Position numbers and translations under genes: made by a program. Shown here in pieces: positions 25,034 through 33,606 of a DNA stretch of 64,000 nucleotides; position 1 is the stretch's first letter; each line of letters opens with the position of its first letter. This DNA is from Balneolaceae bacterium UBA3186. Its GTDB lineage: Bacteria > Bacteroidota > Rhodothermia > Balneolales > Balneolaceae. The notes below the pieces were generated by a model. That model saw only the letters and a program-made list of their open reading frames with translations. It made no database searches and was not told where the DNA came from. The DNA lies in contig DEXK01000013.1 of the NCBI GenBank assembly GCA_002364085.1, positions 62,001-126,000 on the forward strand. The letters run 5' to 3'.

Positions 25034-27148
25034 ATGGCAGATAAAAAATCCGCTCCAAAAAAGAAAATTAAAGCACCTCAGAAAGATTCTGATTCAAAGG
25101 ACAAGTCGAAAACTCCAAAATTTCCCACGTGGGGATTTCTGGTAATATTTTTAGTACTTCTTGTAGCTCAGTTCATTTATTCAGGAGCTCAGGTTACTAA
25201 TAATATCAAATACAGCATTTTCCTTGAATACGTAGAAAATGGATATGTTGACGAAATCCTTATTAAAAACGGATCGTATATAGAAGGAAAGTATACTCCA
25301 AAGGCACTAGATGAGGGAATAGTAAGTGTTCCAGCTCAAGAGAATAATAACAGCTTTAATTTGGGTGGAGAAAATGAAGCTTATCTCAGATTCCGAACCA
25401 CGATGCTGAGAGGTGATGATATACGTCCGGTTTTAGATGCTAATGATGTTGAATATGAAGTAACTATAGAAGAAGACTGGTTCAGTGGAGTATTTGTTTG
25501 GTTGATCATGATAGCTTTAGCTATCGGTTTTTGGGTTCTAATTCTAAGAAGAATGAACCCGGGCCAACAGGTTTTGAATATTGGAAAAAATAAGGCTTCT
25601 CTTTACGACAAACAGACTGACACAAAAACAACATTTAAAGATGTGGCAGGACTTGATGAAGCTAAAGAAGAGGTAAAAGAAATTGTCGATTTTCTTAAAA
25701 CACCATCAAAATACACCAAACTTGGTGGAAAGATTCCGAAAGGAGCGTTACTTGTAGGTGCTCCGGGTACAGGAAAAACATTGCTTGCAAAAGCAGTAGC
25801 AGGAGAAGCAGAAGTTCCGTTTTTCTCACTTTCAGGTTCTGACTTCGTGGAAATGTTTGTGGGTGTAGGAGCTGCTCGTGTACGTGATCTTTTCAAACAA
25901 GCAAAAGAAAAAGCACCTTGTATTATTTTTATTGATGAAATAGATGCAATTGGTAGATCTAGAGGTAAAGGTCAAATGCCGGGATCGAATGATGAAAGGG
26001 AAAATACTCTTAACTCATTACTTGTAGAAATGGATGGTTTTGCAACAGATTCTGGTGTGATCATTCTTGCGGCTACCAACCGACCTGATGTTTTGGATAA
26101 CGCATTATTGCGTCCGGGTAGATTTGACAGGCAGATCAGTATTGACAAACCGGACAAAAACGGTAGAGAAGCAATTTTCAAAGTTCACTTGAAGCCTTTA
26201 AAGCTTAGTAAAGAAGTGGAGTCAAAAAAGCTTTCAGCTCAAACTCCTGGTTTCGCAGGTGCAGAAATTGCCAATGTTTGTAACGAAGCTGCACTAATAG
26301 CTGCCAGAAAAAATAAAAAGGCAGTTGATATGGAAGATTTCGAAAGCGCCATTGATAGAGTAATAGGTGGACTTGAGAAAAAGAACAAAATTATCTCACC
26401 TGAAGAGAAAAAGATCGTTGCTTACCACGAAGCCGGACACGCTGTAGCTGGTTGGTATTTGGAACATGCTAATCCTTTAGTAAAAGTTTCTATTGTTCCA
26501 AGAGGTTTAGCGGCTTTGGGTTATGCTCAATACTTACCTAAAGAACAGTTTTTACACCAAACAGAGCAGTTGCTTGATGAAATGTGTATGACCTTAGGTG
26601 GACGAGCAGCAGAAGAGATCGTATTCGGAAAAATATCCACAGGAGCGTTAAGTGATCTTGAGAGAATTACGAAAATGGCTTATAGTATGGTTTCTGTATA
26701 TGGTTTAAATGATAAGATCGGGAATGTATCTTTCTATGATTCAAAGCAAAGCGATTACAATTTCCAGAAACCCTATTCAGAATCTACTGCACAAATTATT
26801 GATGAAGAAGTTAAAAAGATCATAGATGAAGCTTATCAAAGAACGAAAAAACTTCTGACAGGAAAAAAGAAAGAATTGGAAATTCTAGCTAAAGAATTAC
26901 TGGAGAAAGAGATCCTGTATCAATCTGATCTGGAGAAATTAATTGGCAAGCGTCCTTTTGATACCAAAACTACGTATGAAGAATACACTGCTCCGGATGC
27001 TGAAGTAGTAGATGACGTAATTGAATCCGATTCTGATTCTGAAGATAAAACTGAAGATTCGAAAACAGGTTCCAATAATGGAAGCGAAAAATCAGAAGAA
27101 GTAAATAAAGAAACTGAAAAGAACGATTCTGAAAAAAGTAATGATTAA
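25034..27148 (+). CDS. ftsH: ATP-dependent zinc metalloprotease FtsH
   Basis: A 704-residue membrane-anchored AAA+ protease for quality control of membrane proteins and turnover of regulators. In order: Lys-rich cytoplasmic N-terminus (1-30); two helices (33-50, 152-171) around a periplasmic domain; Walker A GAPGTGKT (242-249); Walker B FIDEIDAIG (299-307); the second region of homology TNRPDVLDNALLRPGRFDR; the M41 zinc site HEAGH (465-469); and an acidic Ser/Glu/Asp-rich tail (about 660-704). All catalytic elements are intact. The long N-terminal Lys-rich segment and the tail resemble those of Bacteroidota FtsH. Confidence 0.97.
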   Translation: MADKKSAPKKKIKAPQKDSDSKDKSKTPKFPTWGFLVIFLVLLVAQFIYSGAQVTNNIKYSIFLEYVENGYVDEILIKNGSYIEGKYTPKALDEGIVSVPAQENNNSFNLGGENEAYLRFRTTMLRGDDIRPVLDANDVEYEVTIEEDWFSGVFVWLIMIALAIGFWVLILRRMNPGQQVLNIGKNKASLYDKQTDTKTTFKDVAGLDEAKEEVKEIVDFLKTPSKYTKLGGKIPKGALLVGAPGTGKTLLAKAVAGEAEVPFFSLSGSDFVEMFVGVGAARVRDLFKQAKEKAPCIIFIDEIDAIGRSRGKGQMPGSNDERENTLNSLLVEMDGFATDSGVIILAATNRPDVLDNALLRPGRFDRQISIDKPDKNGREAIFKVHLKPLKLSKEVESKKLSAQTPGFAGAEIANVCNEAALIAARKNKKAVDMEDFESAIDRVIGGLEKKNKIISPEEKKIVAYHEAGHAVAGWYLEHANPLVKVSIVPRGLAALGYAQYLPKEQFLHQTEQLLDEMCMTLGGRAAEEIVFGKISTGALSDLERITKMAYSMVSVYGLNDKIGNVSFYDSKQSDYNFQKPYSESTAQIIDEEVKKIIDEAYQRTKKLLTGKKKELEILAKELLEKEILYQSDLEKLIGKRPFDTKTTYEEYTAPDAEVVDDVIESDSDSEDKTEDSKTGSNNGSEKSEEVNKETEKNDSEKSND

Positions 27149-27306
27149 AGCAATTAAAGAGAGATTTCCATTTTTAAATCTTACTTCTTAACATTGCGTT
27201 AATACTGTATTAACCAAAGTATAAACTACCCGTAACAGTAGGGCAAAGTGTGGTTGATATCTTTTGAGCACCAAATAAAGGTGATCAAATAAATATCAGC
27301 ACACAC

Positions 27307-30006
27307 ATGAAAAATTTAAACTCTTATCTAACTTTGCTGCTCTGGTTGTTTGCGAGTACAGCATTCGCACAGAATACCGGACAAATAACAGGAACAATTA
27401 TTGACGTCGAAAATGGCGAGACTATAATTGGAGCAAGCGTAGGAATAACCGGAACCACTAAAGGTACAGCCAGCGACCTTGACGGTAACTTTACAATACG
27501 TAATCTGGAACCTGGAACGTATTCAATTACTGTAACATACATCTCATATACAGCTCAAACAATAACCGGAATAGTGGTTAATGAAGGTGAATCTACAGTA
27601 TTAAATATAGCCCTTGAATCAAGTATTGAGAACTTGGATGAGGTTGTTGTAACTGCTGAAGCTATTAAAAGCGGAGAAGCAGGCTTGTTGTCTATTCAAA
27701 GAAAAGCTATTGCTGTTCAGGATGGAATTTCAGCAGAAGAACTATCTAAATCTACAGATGGAAACGTAGGCTCTGCAATGAAAAGAGTATCAGGAGTTTC
27801 TGTAGTAGGGGGAAGAGATGTTTATGTTCGTGGATTAGGAAACAGGTACAGCAATGTTCAATTAAATGGCTCACCAATCCCGTCTACCAACCCGAATAAA
27901 AAAGAAGCCCCTGTAGATATACTTTCAAGCGGTATTGTTGATAATATCGTAGTACAAAAAACGTATACACCTGATCAATCAGGAGAATTTTCTGGGGGTT
28001 CTGTTCAAATCATTACTAAAGAATTTCCGAACGATCCGAGTATTACATTCTCTTACACTTCAGAAATTAATTCTAATTCAACTTTCAAAAATTATTTAGG
28101 CTACAACGGTGGAGGCACTGACTTTCTTGGTTTCGATAACGGATTCAGAAATCTACCTACAGATTTAGAAGACAGTGAAATAACAAATACGCAAGAAGCC
28201 GGAAGAATTGTCACTGATCTTAACAATTCTTGGGCTTCAAAGAATATTCAATCTCTACCGAGTCAAAAATTAGGTTTTAGCTATAGCAATCAGTTCAATC
28301 AGGACAAAATGCCGATCGGTCTGGTTTCAAATATTAGCTATAAATATGCTACTAGTTCCAGAACTAATGAGACATTCCGATACATCAATAATTACAATGA
28401 AAATTCCGGAGAGGTTCTTTTAGGATCTGATTACATCCGAAATTCAGGAGAAGAAAGCACGGGCATAAATGGAATGCTTAACGTTTTTGTAAAGCCAAAT
28501 GACTTCACAAAGATTGGTTTAAAAAACCTGTATTCCAATTCTTCAACCAATCAATTTTCAACAATTGAGGGGTCATACTACAATTTCGATAATGACAACA
28601 GACAAACTGTAGCTGAGTTTGACAGGAGAGCAATTTATTCATCAACATTGATCTATGAGACTTACTTTCAGAACTTTATGGAGTCTAGTCTTGATGCTTC
28701 GTTAACATATTCAAAGGCTGTTCGAGATCTTCCGGATCGCAGAACTACACAATATGTAAGAAATGATGCCGGTAATCTTGAAGTGATTTTACCGTTCAGA
28801 GGCAACTCTCACTTCTTCTCTTTTCAGAATGATAATAACTACTCAGCTAAGCTGGACTATGATTTCAAGCCTGTAAAGAGATTAAGAGTTAAAGTAGGTG
28901 GTTTCGGGATGTATAAAGACAGAGAGTTTGAATCATATAAGTTGATCTATGAAGCAAACCCTTCTTCAAATGCACCTGATATCGACAAGTCCCTTTCACC
29001 AGAAGAAATATTCACAGCAGAAAATATTCTAAATGAAAGCCTTTTGTTAACCGAAAGAACCAGCTCACGAGATTCATACAATGGTGAGCAAGAGTTAGCA
29101 GCAGGATATTTCTCATTGAATTGGTCTCCTACAAGCAAATGGAATGTAGTTACCGGGTTAAGAACTGAACAATCTACTCAATCTATTAATAACAAAGCAT
29201 TGGTAAGTGAGCTTGATCTATTACCTGCTTTTAATACAACATACAGACCGTCTAATAAGACAAATCTGCGAGGAGCTTTTTCAATTACTTTAGCACGACC
29301 TGAATTCAGAGAGCTTTCTGAGTTTAATTTTCAGGACTTTATAGGAGGGAGAACTGTTTTCGGAAATTCAGAACTTGAGAGAACAAAAATCTATAATTAT
29401 GACCTTAGATTAGAAACGTATCCTGATTTAGGCGAACTATTTGCTGTAAGTGTATTCTATAAAAAATTCGAAAACCCAATAGAGATATTCTACAGAATTA
29501 CTCAGAATAATGAGGTTCGGTACGACAATGTAGAATCTGCAGAGTTATACGGTATAGAATTGGAAGGCCGAAAGGACATTACAGAAACTTTAAGGTTAAG
29601 CAGCAACTTCTCGTATATCATTTCCGGTGTTGAGTATGCTGATGGATCCTCAGCAGGAAGACAAGCTAATGCAAGCAGGCCAATGTTTGGACAATCACCT
29701 TATACATTAAACATGAATGCTTTTTATCTGATGCCCAAAATTGATTCAGAGCTGACGTTATCATTCAACACGTTTGGAAAACGAATATCTGCAGTAGGTA
29801 ATAATGAACAACCAGATGATGAATACGAACAGTCTTTTAATAAACTAGATCTAAGTTTTACTAAAAAATTTGGTAGTGCATCCATAAATGCAAGTATAGA
29901 AAATATTCTTGGCGACGATGTAGTATATAAGCAAGGAGATATAATTACTACACAGTATCAGATCGGAACTACTTTCGCAATCGGTTTTAACTATTCATTT
30001 AATTAA
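27307..30006 (+). CDS. TonB-dependent receptor with carboxypeptidase-like regulatory domain
   Basis: An 899-residue outer-membrane receptor. Signal peptide (1-22, ending TAFAQ). A CarboxypepD-reg-like beta-sandwich follows (about 24-110: GQITGTIIDVENGETIIGASV...GTASDLDGNFTI). The plug domain (about 120-240) has 'YVRGLGNRYSNVQLNGSPIPS', and a beta-barrel runs to the C-terminus. The RGLGNRYSNVQ plug motif defines a subgroup whose substrate I cannot name. It should import a ligand using TonB/ExbBD energy; a complete exbB/exbD set is encoded 4 kb upstream. The gene is followed 29 bases later by a lipoprotein gene, which suggests a two-component uptake pair. Confidence 0.93.
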   Translation: MKNLNSYLTLLLWLFASTAFAQNTGQITGTIIDVENGETIIGASVGITGTTKGTASDLDGNFTIRNLEPGTYSITVTYISYTAQTITGIVVNEGESTVLNIALESSIENLDEVVVTAEAIKSGEAGLLSIQRKAIAVQDGISAEELSKSTDGNVGSAMKRVSGVSVVGGRDVYVRGLGNRYSNVQLNGSPIPSTNPNKKEAPVDILSSGIVDNIVVQKTYTPDQSGEFSGGSVQIITKEFPNDPSITFSYTSEINSNSTFKNYLGYNGGGTDFLGFDNGFRNLPTDLEDSEITNTQEAGRIVTDLNNSWASKNIQSLPSQKLGFSYSNQFNQDKMPIGLVSNISYKYATSSRTNETFRYINNYNENSGEVLLGSDYIRNSGEESTGINGMLNVFVKPNDFTKIGLKNLYSNSSTNQFSTIEGSYYNFDNDNRQTVAEFDRRAIYSSTLIYETYFQNFMESSLDASLTYSKAVRDLPDRRTTQYVRNDAGNLEVILPFRGNSHFFSFQNDNNYSAKLDYDFKPVKRLRVKVGGFGMYKDREFESYKLIYEANPSSNAPDIDKSLSPEEIFTAENILNESLLLTERTSSRDSYNGEQELAAGYFSLNWSPTSKWNVVTGLRTEQSTQSINNKALVSELDLLPAFNTTYRPSNKTNLRGAFSITLARPEFRELSEFNFQDFIGGRTVFGNSELERTKIYNYDLRLETYPDLGELFAVSVFYKKFENPIEIFYRITQNNEVRYDNVESAELYGIELEGRKDITETLRLSSNFSYIISGVEYADGSSAGRQANASRPMFGQSPYTLNMNAFYLMPKIDSELTLSFNTFGKRISAVGNNEQPDDEYEQSFNKLDLSFTKKFGSASINASIENILGDDVVYKQGDIITTQYQIGTTFAIGFNYSFN

Positions 30007-30035
30007 CACAAACAAATAATACAATACAAAAAATC

Positions 30036-31334
30036 ATGAAATCTAATCTTAAGCTTCTAACTCTGTTTGCTTTAGCATTATCATTTTCATTCACATCATG
30101 TGATGATAACAACGGCAACAACGACGATACTGAGTTGCCGGAAATCTATGCTTCTCTTCCGGGCACTGTAATCTCTGAAGATACCAGATGGTCTACAGAT
30201 CAGGAATTAACAGGACAATACTATGTACTTCCTGGAGTAACGTTAACTATTGACGCAGGTGTAGAAGTAAGCTTTACGTATCACAATAATGATGTAGACA
30301 AGGTTGGAGCAATTATTACACTACCTGCTGATGCAGAAAATTTCGATACACCAAGAGCGAGTGGAAGATTAGTTGCTGAAGGCACATCCAATAATCCGAT
30401 TGTGTTTACTTCAGCTCGTGATAATAAACTACCGGGCGACTGGGGTGGAATTGTTATGGCCGGAGAAGGCATCAACAATATTGAAGGTGGAAAAGGAGAA
30501 GTAGAGGGTTTACCTGATGCTATTCAGTATGGTGGAATGAACAATAGTGATGATAGCGGAATCCTAAAATATGTTCGAATTGAATATGTTGGATTTTCGT
30601 TTGCTGAAGGTTCAGAGCTAAACGGGCTAAGTTTGTATTCTGTTGGTTCAGGAACAACTTTAGAATATATCCAGGTATACAAATGTACTGATGATGGATT
30701 TGAGTGGTTTGGTGGTTCTGTTAATGCTAAATACCTTATCTCTGCTTTCAATGATGATGATTCGTTTGATATGGACGAAGGATGGAACGGTAGTGGCCAA
30801 TTCTGGTTAGGTATTCAGACTGCAGGAGCAGACAATGGTTTTGAATCTGATGGTGTTAAAACATTAGGCTCTGGTGGCGAAACAAATCCAACTCTCTATA
30901 ACGTTACCTTAGTTGGCTTAAAGCAGGATGGATCTACTAAAGACTCTGAAGACAAGAACTATGGAATGCGTCTAAGAGAAGAGTTTAACGGTACTTTGGA
31001 AAACTTCATCATTACTGAATTTGATGGCTTAAATTTCAAACTTGAAGATGATACCAGAAACCTTTTCCCTAGCAATCTTTCAATTGATAATATGATTATC
31101 TGGAACAATGAAGGCTTTAACAATGCTGCCGATTCAACTGATTTTGGAGCTGTAACACTAGAGCAAGATCCTGGCTTTACTAACGCAGCTGGTTTTGACT
31201 ACTCTGTAGCAAGCCCTGTAACCGGTGCAACGCCTCCAAGCAATGCATTCTTCAACTCAAGTGCTACTTATATTGGAGCGTTTGGTTCCACAAACTGGGC
31301 TACCGGAAATTGGGTTCGTTGGAACGACAACTAA
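30036..31334 (+). CDS. Beta-helix-like lipoprotein paired with the TonB receptor
   Basis: A 432-residue lipoprotein (lipobox FTSC, Cys about 22) with an Asp/Asn-rich linker after the anchor. The body is repetitive: 'VLPGVTLTIDAGVEVSF', 'GRLVAEGTSNNPIVFTS', 'GDWGGIVMAGEG', 'LKYVRIEYVGFSF', 'LEYIQVYKCTDDGFEWFGGSVNAKYLI', 'LYNVTLVGLK'. These look like turns of a right-handed parallel beta-helix. Such proteins are often annotated only as hypothetical. Its place 29 bases after the receptor suggests it helps capture the same substrate on the cell surface, by analogy with SusD, to which it is not related in sequence. A terminator follows. Confidence 0.8.
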   Translation: MKSNLKLLTLFALALSFSFTSCDDNNGNNDDTELPEIYASLPGTVISEDTRWSTDQELTGQYYVLPGVTLTIDAGVEVSFTYHNNDVDKVGAIITLPADAENFDTPRASGRLVAEGTSNNPIVFTSARDNKLPGDWGGIVMAGEGINNIEGGKGEVEGLPDAIQYGGMNNSDDSGILKYVRIEYVGFSFAEGSELNGLSLYSVGSGTTLEYIQVYKCTDDGFEWFGGSVNAKYLISAFNDDDSFDMDEGWNGSGQFWLGIQTAGADNGFESDGVKTLGSGGETNPTLYNVTLVGLKQDGSTKDSEDKNYGMRLREEFNGTLENFIITEFDGLNFKLEDDTRNLFPSNLSIDNMIIWNNEGFNNAADSTDFGAVTLEQDPGFTNAAGFDYSVASPVTGATPPSNAFFNSSATYIGAFGSTNWATGNWVRWNDN

Positions 31335-31398
31335 AAATGAATTTGTAGCTTACTCTACATATTACGTCTCACAGTTATGTGAGGTGTGCTGATCACAT

Positions 31399-31433
31399 GA
31401 GAGCATTGATGAAATCGGTGCTCTCTTTTTTTT
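31399..31433 (+). terminator. Rho-independent terminator after the receptor/lipoprotein pair
   Basis: GAGAGCATTGAT and ATCGGTGCTCTC form a stem around a three-base loop, followed by eight T. Confidence 0.85.
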
Positions 31434-31562
31434 GTCCAAGAATTTTAAAACATACATTATAGTGTGATTAAGTTCACACAAAATTACTTTACTTATTAAT
31501 ATATTATTAAAGGAACCGGAAGTCAGTCTTTTGGGTTATGAAGAAAAACAAATAAGGTAAAT

Positions 31563-31994
31563 TTGGTACTTGTAACTAGAAAAACACATTTCAATGCGGC
31601 GCATCGATTGCATAATCCATCCAAAAGTGATGAATGGAATAAGGCAACATTCGGTAAATGTAACCATCCTAATTGGCATGGTCATAATTATATTATGGAG
31701 GTAACTGTAGCCGGAGAACCGAACCCTGATACAGGTTTTATTATCGACCTGTCTGATTTGAAGAAGATCATAGAAGACAAAATTGTAGAGCCTTGTGACC
31801 ATAAAAATCTTAATCTGGACGTTCCTTTTTTGAAAGGAATTTTACCAAGTTCGGAGAACCTTGTGAAAGCATTTTACCAAGAATTAAAAGAAGAAGTTGA
31901 AGCAGTTTGTTCGGAAGGAGGAGTACTCTATAGTGTTAAACTCTATGAGACAGAAAGAAACATTGCCGAATATTGTCCTTTTAGAAAGATTTAG
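31563..31994 (+). CDS. 6-pyruvoyltetrahydropterin synthase / 6-carboxytetrahydropterin synthase family enzyme
   Basis: A 143-residue T-fold enzyme acting on dihydroneopterin triphosphate. Seen: zinc-ligand histidines His14 (FNAAHRL), His39 and His41 (HGHNY), the catalytic Cys33 in FGKCNHPNWHGHNY, and the catalytic 'CDHKNLNLDVP' region. Spacing of Cys33 to the HGH pair and the 'FGKCN-PN-HGHNY' string resemble biopterin-forming PTPS proteins more than E. coli QueD. It may make 6-pyruvoyltetrahydropterin or the queuosine precursor. TTG at 31563 is the only sensible start: a stop codon precedes it, and AAGG lies a few bases upstream. No queC, queE or folE gene is adjacent. Confidence 0.88.
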   Translation: MVLVTRKTHFNAAHRLHNPSKSDEWNKATFGKCNHPNWHGHNYIMEVTVAGEPNPDTGFIIDLSDLKKIIEDKIVEPCDHKNLNLDVPFLKGILPSSENLVKAFYQELKEEVEAVCSEGGVLYSVKLYETERNIAEYCPFRKI

Positions 31995-32156
31995 TTTTAA
32001 TTCTATTAGCTATAGTCTCATTTTTTTATTGCTTTCTAAGCTTCACTTTTCAATATATTTTCAATTTTTTTTCACGTTGTTAAGGGCTGGTAACTGCTAT
32101 TCCGGATTGGCTAGGAGTGATCTGAAAACTTCTTTATAAATTCTGATAATTATTTC

Positions 32157-32303
32157 TCATAATAAAAAAGGGCAACTCATTTGGATTGCCCTTTTTTTGA
32201 ATTTCAATAAAAATGAAGGTAATTAGCCATCTACTTTAGTAGCGTTTTTATTAAGCCCCGGAGTTCTATTTAGGAACTCATCATATAGTTCTGTATGTCT
32301 GCT
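32157..32303. repeat. Direct repeat A: duplicated 3' end of the neighbouring amidohydrolase gene
   Basis: 147 bases match 33460-33606 with only four or so differences, all transitions. It contains the bidirectional hairpin (32163-32198) and, read leftward, the last 26 or so codons of the amidohydrolase gene including its stop. The one coding difference I compared (GAT/GAC in VDG) is synonymous. It ends against CGTTTTTATTAAG (32304-32316), a 13-base string that also occurs inside the repeat at 32243-32255. Confidence 0.9.
32163..32198. terminator. Bidirectional terminator, copy in repeat A
   Basis: AAAAAAGGGCAA and TTGCCCTTTTTT form a 12-base-pair stem with a ten-base loop. It has A runs on the left and T runs on the right, so it can end transcription from either side: the PTPS gene rightward and the YbjQ-type gene leftward. 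Confidence 0.8.
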
Positions 32304-32325
32304 CGTTTTTATTAAGAATAAAGTG

Positions 32326-33390
32326 TTACCCATAATATTTTTTAAATGAATCTTCAATTGCTCTTGCGGTTTCTCTTAAATCTCGGGCAATTTTATCAGG
32401 AGTTAAACTATAAGGGTTTAATCCATAGCTATTTGCGGAACATTCACAATAGTCATTGTTAGCTTTTCTTTGAGTGAGGCAGTTTGGACATATTTTTATA
32501 TTTTTATTTCCAACCAAAGAAGGCACTTCCTTAAGAGGTATATCTGAATCAAATTCATTGCTTATAAATTCTGAAAGACTTTTTATTTTTAATGCATCAC
32601 TTTCGGAATAAGTATCTTTACTAATGATGCAAAGCTGCAATGCTCTGAATCTGGTAATATGATTTTGTTTGCCCAAATGTTGGATTAAAAAGTTGTAGTT
32701 AAACCAACCTCTATTTTTCAAAACGGTTTTAACAGAATCCCACAATTGCTTTTTAATGTTTGGAAAATGCACATACAAGTAATTCTCAATATCTTCTATA
32801 GGAATAGCGGTTATTATTTTTTCGGTAAATTCTTTTGATTCGAGATCATTAGAACTATTAAATTCTTGCAAGACTGCCTTAGAAATTTCTTTATCCCACA
32901 CATTGTATTCAACGAGATTCTCTAAATAAATTTTATCAGATACGTTATTATCTTGTTTTAGAATAGATTTTAGCTGGTTTCTTTTTTTAGTAATGTGTAT
33001 TTCTTCACTTGAAAGTTCATCAATATTAATATCATTTGAACTTTTTAGAACAGAATCTTTCAATTTTACAGCAGAACCATATACACTAATCATAAACATA
33101 GATTTATTAGCTCCAGATATTTCATCTAAATCCATTTTTAAACACAATATAGCATTTGCACCTTTTTTTAAAGCTTCAGACTTTATTTCAGAAAGTGCGG
33201 CTAACTTCATTTTACTTATTTCTTTTTTGTAACCCTTTACTTCACCCCCGAAAAGATCACGAAATCCAGCAAATACATCACTGAATAGATTTGCACCAAC
33301 TACAATTTGGGAGTCGACCATTCCGAGATGTTTTTCAATTTGAGAAAAAGGAATGTTATCTGAAGTAGTAATTAATATATTTTGATTCAT
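32326..33390 (-). CDS. YbjQ/UPF0145-type domain protein with C-terminal zinc-ribbon-like motif
   Basis: A 354-residue cytoplasmic protein. Residues 1-107 match the YbjQ (heavy-metal-binding, DUF74) fold: ILITTSDNIP, 'VGANLFSDVFAGFRDLFGGEVKGYKKEISKM', 'GANAILCLKMDLDEI', 'MISVYGSAVKL'. A long Ser/Asn/Lys-rich helical middle has no recognised motif. Cys301-x2-Cys304-x10-Cys315-x-Cys317 near the end looks like a zinc ribbon. Canonical YbjQ is about 107 residues, so this is a fusion three times longer. The ATG at 33390 is preferred over an in-frame TTG at 33429. The gene is visibly more A/T-rich than its neighbours and sits between 147-base direct repeats. Function unknown. Confidence 0.72.
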   Translation of the reverse strand: MNQNILITTSDNIPFSQIEKHLGMVDSQIVVGANLFSDVFAGFRDLFGGEVKGYKKEISKMKLAALSEIKSEALKKGANAILCLKMDLDEISGANKSMFMISVYGSAVKLKDSVLKSSNDINIDELSSEEIHITKKRNQLKSILKQDNNVSDKIYLENLVEYNVWDKEISKAVLQEFNSSNDLESKEFTEKIITAIPIEDIENYLYVHFPNIKKQLWDSVKTVLKNRGWFNYNFLIQHLGKQNHITRFRALQLCIISKDTYSESDALKIKSLSEFISNEFDSDIPLKEVPSLVGNKNIKICPNCLTQRKANNDYCECSANSYGLNPYSLTPDKIARDLRETARAIEDSFKKYYG

Positions 33391-33459
33391 TAGAAATAAA
33401 TATTTTAATAAAAATTTGGTATGACTCAACTTATAATAATGAGTTGCGATATCAAAAAA

Positions 33460-33606
33460 TCACAATAAAAAAGGGCAACCCATTTGGATTGCCCTTTTTT
33501 TGAATTTCAATAAAAACGAAGGTAATTAGCCGTCTACTTTAGTAGCGTTTTTATTAAGCCCCGGAGTTCTATTTAGGAACTCATCATATAGTTCTGTATG
33601 TCTGCT
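33460..33606. repeat. Direct repeat B: native 3' end of the amidohydrolase gene
   Basis: This is the copy that belongs to the intact amidohydrolase gene (stop at 33526) plus its terminator; compare repeat A at 32157-32303. The offset between the copies is 1303 bases. Confidence 0.9.
33466..33501. terminator. Bidirectional terminator after the amidohydrolase cluster
   Basis: The same 12-base-pair hairpin as in repeat A, with flanking A and T runs, 25 bases beyond the amidohydrolase stop codon. It should separate the amidohydrolase cluster from the YbjQ-type gene downstream. Confidence 0.8.

Larger units (their letters stand above)
31995..32325. other. Gene-poor spacer holding the distal copy of the amidohydrolase 3' end
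   Basis: The first 160 bases are T-rich without a supported gene. From 32157 the spacer consists of direct repeat A (see that entry) and a 22-base junction to the stop codon of the YbjQ-type gene. Confidence 0.7.

Noticed and set aside
31897..32139. 80-residue rightward frame beyond the PTPS gene
   Set aside because: It begins inside the PTPS gene in another frame and continues into T-rich spacer; hydrophobicity comes from poly-T.
32157..33606. Transposon with 147-base long terminal repeats
   Set aside because: The repeats are the 3' end of a cellular gene, not transposon ends, and no transposase is present.
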